Translations under genes and position numbers: made by a program
Source of the DNA: Nitriliruptorales bacterium
GTDB taxonomy: Bacteria > Actinomycetota > Nitriliruptoria > Euzebyales > Egibacteraceae
Assembly: GCA_007133145.1 (NCBI GenBank)
Contig: SLNF01000201.1
Span: forward strand, 1-5,091
Direction of reading: 5' to 3'
DNA length: 5,091 bases
In this document: positions 1 through 5,091 of the stretch, in pieces
Numbering within the stretch: position 1 is the first letter of the stretch
Layout: every line of letters starts with the position of its first letter
Notes under the pieces: generated by a model
Databases searched by the model: none
What the model was told of the DNA's origin: nothing
The model's input: the letters and a program-made list of their open reading frames with translations, nothing else

Positions 1-2
1 GC

Positions 3-815
3 GACGCTGATGCCCTCGGCGTAGGAGATCACCGCGATCGCGGCGGCGGCGGGCAGGAGCGCGACGGCGTCGTCGAGGGGGGCGGCGGGCCAGGCGGGCA
101 GCGGCAGGCCGGCCGGCACGTCCCCGAGCACCCGCGCCCCGGTGTCGAGCGTGGCCGTGAGGGCGGTGGCCGCCGCGATCACGAGCAGCGGCCCCGGCAT
201 GCGGGGCGCGAGGCGCTTGAGGGCCACGAGCGCCACGACCGCACCGGCAGTGATCGCGAGCGTCGGGAGGTGGATCTCGTCGAGCACGCCGGCCAGGGCC
301 GCCACGGTCCCCGGCAGGGCGTCGGCGCGTGGGGCCTCGACACCGAGGGCGTCGCGCAGTTGGCTCGCGCCGATGAGGATCGCGGCCCCGCCGGTGAAGC
401 CGACGATGACCGCGTGGGAGAGGAAGCTCACGAGCACGCCGGCACGCAGCAGGCCGAGGAGGAGCTGGAGCGCGCCGACGAGGAGGGCGAGCAGGGCGGC
501 GAGGGCGGCGTAGCGGGCAGGGTCGCCGTCGGCGAGCGGCGCGACCGCCGAGGCGGTGAGCAGCGCGGTGATCGCCACCGGCCCGACGGCGAGCTGGCCG
601 GAGGTCCCGAGCAGCGCGTAGACGAGCAACGGGACGATCGAGGCGTAGAGGCCGGTGACCGGCGGCATCCCCGCGAGCGCGGCGTAGGCCATGCTCTGGG
701 GCACGAGCATGACCGCGACGGTGAGCCCGGCGACGGCGTCGGCGCGCAGCGTCGCGCGGTCGTAGCCGTGACGCCACGACAACGCCCCGGGGACAGGCTG
801 CGGGCCGGCGGTCAT
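3..815 (-). CDS. SulP-family inorganic anion transporter, N-terminal part (continues past left edge)
   Basis: Reading leftward from an ATG at 815-813, 271 codons stay open to the window edge. The start is supported by a strong GGAGGAGGA ribosome site at 819-827, three bases upstream of the ATG. The protein has a short polar N-terminus (about residues 1-25) and then a run of hydrophobic helices. It carries the SulP hallmarks: VPQSMAYAALAGMPPVTGLY (residues 38-57), and GTSGQLAVGPVAI (70-82) for the substrate-site region of helix 3. Later helices lie at about 102-123, 128-150, 183-200, 207-221 and 249-265. SulP proteins are inner-membrane symporters or channels for sulfate, bicarbonate and related anions, usually 14 helices plus a cytoplasmic STAS domain; the second half and any STAS domain are outside the window. 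The substrate cannot be read from the sequence. The divergent persulfide-oxidation gene suggests a sulfur oxyanion such as sulfite or sulfate, possibly for export; this is inference. Family assignment is firm. Confidence 0.92.
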   Translation of the reverse strand, partial: MTAGPQPVPGALSWRHGYDRATLRADAVAGLTVAVMLVPQSMAYAALAGMPPVTGLYASIVPLLVYALLGTSGQLAVGPVAITALLTASAVAPLADGDPARYAALAALLALLVGALQLLLGLLRAGVLVSFLSHAVIVGFTGGAAILIGASQLRDALGVEAPRADALPGTVAALAGVLDEIHLPTLAITAGAVVALVALKRLAPRMPGPLLVIAAATALTATLDTGARVLGDVPAGLPLPAWPAAPLDDAVALLPAAAAIAVISYAEGISV

Positions 816-818
816 CGG

Positions 819-827
819 TCCTCCTCC
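819..827 (-). promoter_or_regulatory. Ribosome binding site of the SulP gene
   Basis: Read on the minus strand, GGAGGAGGA is followed by CCG and then the ATG at 815. This near-perfect anti-SD match fixes the transporter start. Confidence 0.8.
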
Positions 828-858
828 ACACGCCCACGGTTGCGGGCCTGCGTTCCTC

Positions 859-887
859 ACCATACCCCCGGGGGTAGCAGGACGCAC
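859..887 (-). promoter_or_regulatory. Predicted SulP promoter
   Basis: On the minus strand the -10 box is TATGGT (864-859). A weak -35, GTGCGT (887-882), lies upstream with a 17-bp spacer. The -10 shares its first TA with the end of the dyad at 863-876, so a repressor there would block RNA polymerase. The expected transcript start near 852 gives a leader of about 37 nt. The -35 is poor; the promoter is supported mainly by the identical register in the divergent promoter at 931-959. Confidence 0.5.
863..876. promoter_or_regulatory. Operator-like perfect palindrome, SulP side (CsoR/CstR-type)
   Basis: TACCCCCGGGGGTA is a perfect 14-bp palindrome. It resembles the GC-rich operators with TACCCC/GGGGTA half sites bound by CsoR-family repressors, which include copper sensors (CsoR) and persulfide sensors (CstR). 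The sulfur genes on both sides favour the persulfide branch, but no regulator gene lies in the window. It overlaps the -10 of the SulP promoter and lies 47 bp upstream of its ATG. Confidence 0.65.
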
Positions 888-930
888 GGCATCCCGCGCG
901 AGCCACGGCAGGGACCTTCGTCCCGAGATG

Positions 931-959
931 TTGCGACGGAATACCCCTGGGGGTAGGGT
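931..959 (+). promoter_or_regulatory. Predicted promoter of the persulfide/rhodanese unit
   Basis: TTGCGA (931-936), a 17-bp spacer and TAGGGT (954-959) make a good actinobacterial housekeeping-sigma promoter. The spacer is filled by the operator-like dyad at 942-955, whose closing TA is the first TA of the -10. Transcription should start near 966, giving a leader of about 46 nt before the ATG at 1012. Confidence 0.65.
942..955. promoter_or_regulatory. Operator-like palindrome, persulfide-gene side (CsoR/CstR-type)
   Basis: TACCCCTGGGGGTA matches the dyad at 863-876 in 13 of 14 positions and is palindromic except for the central pair. It lies between the -35 and -10 of the plus-strand promoter, the classic place for a repressor. 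The centre-to-centre distance to the other dyad is 79 bp. One repressor acting on both promoters is the simplest reading. Confidence 0.68.
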
Positions 960-999
960 CGTTGGTACGCGACAGAGCCGCGACAGTCTCGAGCGAAAC

Positions 1000-1003
1000 G
1001 GAG
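1000..1003 (+). promoter_or_regulatory. Ribosome binding site deciding the start at 1012
   Basis: GGAG lies eight bases before the ATG at 1012. An in-frame ATG at 928 is rejected because it lies upstream of the promoter and would translate through the operator. Confidence 0.6.
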
Positions 1004-1011
1004 CATCTGCC

Positions 1012-2364
1012 ATGGAGATCACCAACCTGCGCACCCCCGGGCTGGGGGACGCCACCTACGTGGTCACCCACGAGGGCGTCGGCCTCGTCGTCGACCCGCA
1101 GCGCGACATCGCACGCTTCGAGGACGTCCTCACCGAGCAGGACGCCGAGCTGCGCTACGTCCTCGAGACGCACATGCACAACGACTACGTCTCCGGCGGC
1201 CCCGCGCTCGCCGGGCGCCGCGGCGGGGAGATCGTCCTCCCGGCGGGCAGCGGCGCGGCGATCGACCACGTGCCGGCCTTCCACAACGAGGAGCTCGAGC
1301 CGGCCGGCGGCATGCAGATCCGCCCCATCCACACCCCCGGGCACACGCCCGAGCACGTGAGCTACCTCGTGCTCATCGACGGCGAGCCGGTCGCGGTGTT
1401 CTCCGGCGGCAGCCTCCTCGTGGGCTCCTCGGGCCGGCCCGACCTTCTCGGCCCCGAGCGCGCGCGGTCGCTCGCGATGCTGCAGTACATCAGCGTCAAC
1501 CGCCTCGCCGAGTTGCCCGACGAGACCGGCCTCTACCCGACCCACGGCGAGGGCTCGTTCTGCACCTCCTCGGGTGCCGGGCGCACGACGTCGACGATCG
1601 GGCTCGAGAAGGCCGAGAACCCCGTGCTCGCCCAGCCCGACCAGGAGTCGTTCGTGAAGTTCACGCTCTCGGACCTCCAGCCGTGGCCGACGTACTACCA
1701 GCACATGGGCCCGGCGAACCTCTTCGGCCCCGAGCCGCTGCCGAGCCTCGAGGTGCCTGAGCTCTCCGTCGCCGACGTCGCCCGCCGCGACGACGACGTC
1801 GTCGTCCTCGACGGCCGCCCCCGCACCGCCTACGCCGAAGGGCACGTCCCCGGCGCGATCGGCATCGAGCTCGGCGAGCAGTTCGGGGTGTGGGCCGGCT
1901 GGGTGCTCGACTTCAACGTGCCGATCCAGCTCGTCCTCGACCCCGACCAGGACGCCACCGAGGCGGCGGTGCAGCTCGCGCGCATCGGCTTCGACCACGT
2001 CACCGGCGTCCTGCGCGGCATGGGCGCCTGGACCGAGGCCGGCCACGACGTCGCGCGCTTCGACACGGTGACGGTGCCCGACCTCGTCGCCACCGCCGAG
2101 GCGGGCAAGGACGTCCAGCTCCTCGACGTCCGCGCACCGGGCGAGGTCGAGGCCACGCCGATCGAGGGCTCCATCGCCCGCTACGTGCCCGACCTCGTCG
2201 ACGGCCCCGGAGAGGACCTCGACCCCGCCCGCCCGGTGTGGGTGATCTGTGGGTCGGGTTACCGCGCGGCGATCGCCGCGAGCCTCCTCGAGCAGCACGG
2301 CTTCACCCCCGTCCTCGTCGACGAGGGCGGCGCCGACGACTACCTCGCGGCCCGCGCCGCGTAA
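1012..2364 (+). CDS. CstB-like metallo-beta-lactamase / pseudo-rhodanese / rhodanese fusion (probable persulfide dioxygenase-sulfurtransferase)
   Basis: A soluble protein of 450 residues, about the size of staphylococcal CstB. Residues 1-230 form a metallo-beta-lactamase fold with THMHND (53-58), TPGHT (108-112) and YPTHGEGSFC (175-184). Residues 250-350 are a rhodanese fold without an active cysteine: the loop position reads LVLDPDQ, near D310. Residues 352-450 are a second rhodanese domain with an intact CGSGYR loop, nucleophile C413. C184 and C413 are the only cysteines, matching the two reactive positions known in CstB-type enzymes. The known family reaction oxidises low-molecular-weight or protein persulfides to sulfite or thiosulfate using non-heme iron, and moves sulfane sulfur on the rhodanese cysteine. 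One oddity: the third iron ligand, Asp in the TGD motif of ETHE1, is Gly133 here (FSGGS, 130-134), so the chemistry may differ. The gene is led by an operator-controlled promoter and is first of three same-strand sulfur-related genes. The fold and domain order are firm; the exact reaction is inferred. Confidence 0.9.
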   Translation: MEITNLRTPGLGDATYVVTHEGVGLVVDPQRDIARFEDVLTEQDAELRYVLETHMHNDYVSGGPALAGRRGGEIVLPAGSGAAIDHVPAFHNEELEPAGGMQIRPIHTPGHTPEHVSYLVLIDGEPVAVFSGGSLLVGSSGRPDLLGPERARSLAMLQYISVNRLAELPDETGLYPTHGEGSFCTSSGAGRTTSTIGLEKAENPVLAQPDQESFVKFTLSDLQPWPTYYQHMGPANLFGPEPLPSLEVPELSVADVARRDDDVVVLDGRPRTAYAEGHVPGAIGIELGEQFGVWAGWVLDFNVPIQLVLDPDQDATEAAVQLARIGFDHVTGVLRGMGAWTEAGHDVARFDTVTVPDLVATAEAGKDVQLLDVRAPGEVEATPIEGSIARYVPDLVDGPGEDLDPARPVWVICGSGYRAAIAASLLEQHGFTPVLVDEGGADDYLAARAA

Positions 2365-2378
2365 GCACCGTTCGCCCT

Positions 2379-2410
2379 CGCGGGGCGCCGCACCCGAGCG
2401 GCGCCCCGCG
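2379..2410 (+). terminator. Intergenic GC hairpin, terminator- or attenuator-like
   Basis: A perfect 13-bp stem (2379-2391 with 2398-2410) closes a 6-base ACCCGA loop, with one further T-G pair outside. It begins 14 bases after the upstream stop codon. No T-run follows, so it is not a standard intrinsic terminator; high-GC bacteria often use such hairpins. It could reduce read-through into the rhodanese gene, or protect the 3' end of the upstream message. Confidence 0.6.
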
Positions 2411-2447
2411 GCACCCTGGACGACCACCGCGCAGAAAGGCCCCCGCC

Positions 2448-3035
2448 ATGACCGACACCGCTGCCCGCACCCTGCCCGACCGCGTCGACCCCACCGCGCT
2501 CGCTGAGCTCCGTGGCGACAACGGCGCCCCCCGCGTCCTCGACGTGCGCACGCCCGCCGAGTTCGAGGCGAGCCACATCGACGGGGCGATCAACGTCCCG
2601 CTCGACACCCTCGGGGAGGACCCCGAGGCCATCGCCGAGGCACTCGCCGCCCCGACCGTCCTCGTGTGCCGCTCCGGCGCCCGCGCCTCGCAGGCGCACG
2701 AGAAGCTCTCGGCGACCGGCGTCGCCGACGAGCTGCGCGTGCTCGAGGGCGGCATGGTCGCCTGGGAGCAGTCGGGCTTCGACGTCAACAAGGGCCGCGA
2801 TCGCTGGGACCTCGAGCGGCAGGTCCGCTTCACCGCCGGCTCGCTCGTCCTCGGCGGCATCATCGCGAGCATCTTCTTCCCGCCGGCGCGCTACTTCTCC
2901 GGGGCGATCGGCGCCGGACTCGTCTTCGCCGCGGTCACGAACACCTGCGCGATGGGGATGCTGCTCTCGAAGATGCCGTGGAACGGCACCGCCGAGAAGT
3001 GCGACCTCGACATCGCGCTCGGGAGGCTGCGCTGA
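2448..3035 (+). CDS. Membrane-anchored rhodanese (rhodanese + DUF2892, YgaP-like)
   Basis: 195 residues, starting at an ATG with AAAGG eight bases upstream. Residues 12-115 are one rhodanese domain: VLDVRTPAEFEASHIDGAIN (30-49), the active loop CRSGAR (74-79) with nucleophile C74, and the closing EGGMVAWEQSGF (100-111). Residues 128-146 and 150-170 are two hydrophobic helices of the DUF2892 type, with a short PPARYF turn, then a conserved-looking TNTCAMGMLLSKMPWN (164-179). This is the architecture of E. coli YgaP, an inner-membrane sulfurtransferase that loads sulfane sulfur on its cysteine from thiosulfate or persulfide donors. C167 and C185, at or beyond the second helix, could act as acceptors; that is inference. 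It lies 83 bp after the CstB-like gene, beyond a strong hairpin, and its stop codon overlaps the next start. Its likely role is to accept or relay sulfur at the membrane. The physiological donor and acceptor are unknown. Confidence 0.92.
   Translation: MTDTAARTLPDRVDPTALAELRGDNGAPRVLDVRTPAEFEASHIDGAINVPLDTLGEDPEAIAEALAAPTVLVCRSGARASQAHEKLSATGVADELRVLEGGMVAWEQSGFDVNKGRDRWDLERQVRFTAGSLVLGGIIASIFFPPARYFSGAIGAGLVFAAVTNTCAMGMLLSKMPWNGTAEKCDLDIALGRLR
3021..3026 (+). promoter_or_regulatory. Ribosome binding site pointing to a CTG start
   Basis: GGGAGG lies inside the last codons of the rhodanese gene, five bases before CTG at 3032. No ATG, GTG or TTG lies at suitable distance in the frame, so this site is the main evidence for the CTG start. 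Confidence 0.6.
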
Positions 3036-3634
3036 CCCCTGACGACTGGGACGCCCGCTACGCCGGCGCCGAGCTCGTCTGGTCCGCAAGTCCCAACCCC
3101 TTCGTCGCCTCCGAGGTCGAGCGCCTCGCCCGCACGCCCGGGCGGGCGCTCGACCTCGCCGCCGGTGAGGGCCGCAACGCCGTGTGGCTCGCCGAGGGTG
3201 GCTGGGAGGTCACCGCAACGGACTTCTCCCCGGTCGGCCTCGCCAAGGCCCGCGAGCTCGCGAGCGCCCGCGGCGTCGACCTCACGCTCATCGAGGCCGA
3301 CGCCACCGAGCCCGTGCCGGCACCGACCGCCTACGACCTCGTCGTCGTCGCCTACCTCCAACTGCCCGCCGAGTCGCTCGCCCGCGCGCTCGGCCACGCC
3401 GCCGCCGCCCTCGCCCCGGGCGGGACGCTCATCGCCGTCGGCCACGACGCGGACAACCTCACCCACGGCCACGGTGGCCCGCCCGACCCCGCGCTGCTCT
3501 GGACCGTCGAGCACGTCACCGGCGCCCTCGGCGGCCTCACCGTCGAGCGGGCCGAGCAGGTCGTCCGCGAGGTCGCCACCGACGACGGGCCACGCGAGGC
3601 CATCGACACCCTCGTCACCGCGCACCGGCGCTGA
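3032..3634 (+). CDS. Class I SAM-dependent methyltransferase, small (TehB/thiopurine-methyltransferase-like size)
   Basis: 200 residues if read from CTG at 3032, which overlaps the rhodanese stop codon (CTGA). The start is chosen because a GGGAGG site precedes it and because related methyltransferases begin a few residues before the same W-D-x-R-Y motif (here DDWDARY, 4-10, then ELVWSASPNPFV, 14-25). The first in-frame GTG afterwards (codon 51) would destroy the SAM site. The alternative GTG at 2999 adds 11 arginine-rich residues with a weak ribosome site. The Rossmann fold is clear: motif I ALDLAAGEGRNAVWLA (39-54), acidic D63 after strand 2 (TATDFS), LIEADATE (87-94), YDLVVVAYLQLP (101-112) and APGGTLIAVGHD (128-139). 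The enzyme transfers a methyl group from SAM; the acceptor cannot be read. Tight coupling to a rhodanese suggests a thiol or other sulfur compound, but that is only inference. There is no membrane segment, so it is cytosolic. Confidence 0.87.
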   Translation: MTPDDWDARYAGAELVWSASPNPFVASEVERLARTPGRALDLAAGEGRNAVWLAEGGWEVTATDFSPVGLAKARELASARGVDLTLIEADATEPVPAPTAYDLVVVAYLQLPAESLARALGHAAAALAPGGTLIAVGHDADNLTHGHGGPPDPALLWTVEHVTGALGGLTVERAEQVVREVATDDGPREAIDTLVTAHRR

Positions 3635-3651
3635 GCGCACCCTCCGCCGTC

Positions 3652-3669
3652 GGCGCCCCCGGGGGTGCC
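3652..3669. repeat. Near-palindrome with CCCCCGGGGG core upstream of aconitase
   Basis: GGCGCCCCCGGGGGTGCC is an 18-bp inverted repeat with one mismatched pair. It starts 17 bases after the methyltransferase stop. Its core equals that of the operator at 863-876 but lacks both-end TA. It may be a terminator-like hairpin or a degenerate operator. Its right arm GGGGTGCC (3662-3669) also pairs perfectly with GGCACCCC (3697-3704). Confidence 0.4.
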
Positions 3670-3694
3670 GCACCGCGGGGGGTCCTGCGATAGT
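3666..3694 (+). promoter_or_regulatory. Possible aconitase promoter
   Basis: GATAGT (3689-3694), preceded by TG in the extended position (TGC), resembles an actinobacterial -10 box and would give a leader of about 20 nt before 3721. The -35 at 17 bp spacing (TGCCGC, 3666-3671) is weak. Support is modest, but the gap and the change of function argue for a separate promoter. Confidence 0.35.
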
Positions 3695-3710
3695 GGGGCA
3701 CCCCGCCGAT

Positions 3711-3715
3711 GGAGG
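3711..3715 (+). promoter_or_regulatory. Ribosome binding site of aconitase
   Basis: GGAGG lies five bases before the ATG at 3721 and fixes this start. Confidence 0.8.
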
Positions 3716-3720
3716 TAGGC

Positions 3721-5091
<1,371 letters not shown>

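Noticed and set aside
911..924. Small dyad GGGACCTTCGTCCC between the two promoters
   Set aside because: A 5-bp stem with a 4-base loop is expected often in this base composition, and it matches neither operator.
270..956. Plus-strand open frame across the SulP gene and promoter region
   Set aside because: It is antisense to the transporter, runs through both operators, and is rich in charged low-complexity residues.
969..986. Direct repeat GCGACAG (969-975 and 980-986) in the leader
   Set aside because: Two 7-base copies, 11 bases apart, are too short to separate from chance.
928..1011. Upstream ATG for the CstB-like gene
   Set aside because: It lies upstream of the -35 box, so the predicted transcript does not contain it, and the extra 28 residues encode the operator rather than a protein segment typical of the family.
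1890..2447. In-frame upstream extension of the rhodanese gene
   Set aside because: This frame overlaps the CstB-like gene and is Arg-rich nonsense before 2448; the ATG at 2448 has a ribosome site and the family N-terminus.
2340..3089. Minus-strand open frames opposite the rhodanese gene (also 2303-2872)
   Set aside because: They are Arg/Ala/Gly-rich shadows of a well-supported rhodanese gene with catalytic loop and membrane helices, and have no motifs of their own.

Overview
The window is very GC-rich, with codons ending almost always in G or C, SD-type ribosome sites and TAGGGT-like -10 boxes. This points to a high-GC Actinomycetota, possibly a deep-branching class, but the window alone cannot fix the lineage. 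It holds five protein genes, two of them cut by the edges. I see no RNA genes, CRISPR, insertion sequences or phage genes.

Layout: (1) 3-815, minus strand: the N-terminal 271 residues of a SulP-family anion transporter that continues past the left edge. (2) 816-1011: a divergent control region with two copies of a TACCCC..GGGGTA dyad. Each dyad lies in the -35/-10 spacer of one of two back-to-back promoters, and its last TA forms the first two bases of the -10 box. (3) 1012-2364, plus: a three-domain metallo-beta-lactamase / pseudo-rhodanese / rhodanese protein laid out like the persulfide dioxygenase-sulfurtransferase CstB. (4) 2379-2410: a 13-bp perfect GC hairpin between genes. (5) 2448-3035, plus: a rhodanese domain with a two-helix membrane anchor (YgaP-like). 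(6) 3032-3634, plus: a small class I SAM methyltransferase that appears to start at a CTG overlapping the upstream stop codon. (7) 3635-3720: a short gap with a CCCCCGGGGG dyad and a possible promoter. (8) 3721-5091, plus: the N-terminal half of aconitase (AcnA/IRP1 type), cut by the right edge just after the first iron-sulfur cysteine.

How it works together (inference): genes 3, 5 and 6 look like one transcription unit for handling sulfide or persulfide. The fusion protein would oxidise or transfer persulfide sulfur, the membrane rhodanese would carry sulfane sulfur at the membrane, and the methyltransferase may cap a thiol or other small molecule. The divergent SulP transporter could move the resulting oxyanion (sulfite or sulfate). 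The twin dyads suggest that one CsoR/CstR-type repressor, encoded elsewhere, controls both sides. Aconitase looks like the start of a separate housekeeping unit. The most notable points are the mirror-image operator/promoter design, the missing metal-ligand Asp in the lactamase-fold domain, and the CTG start.
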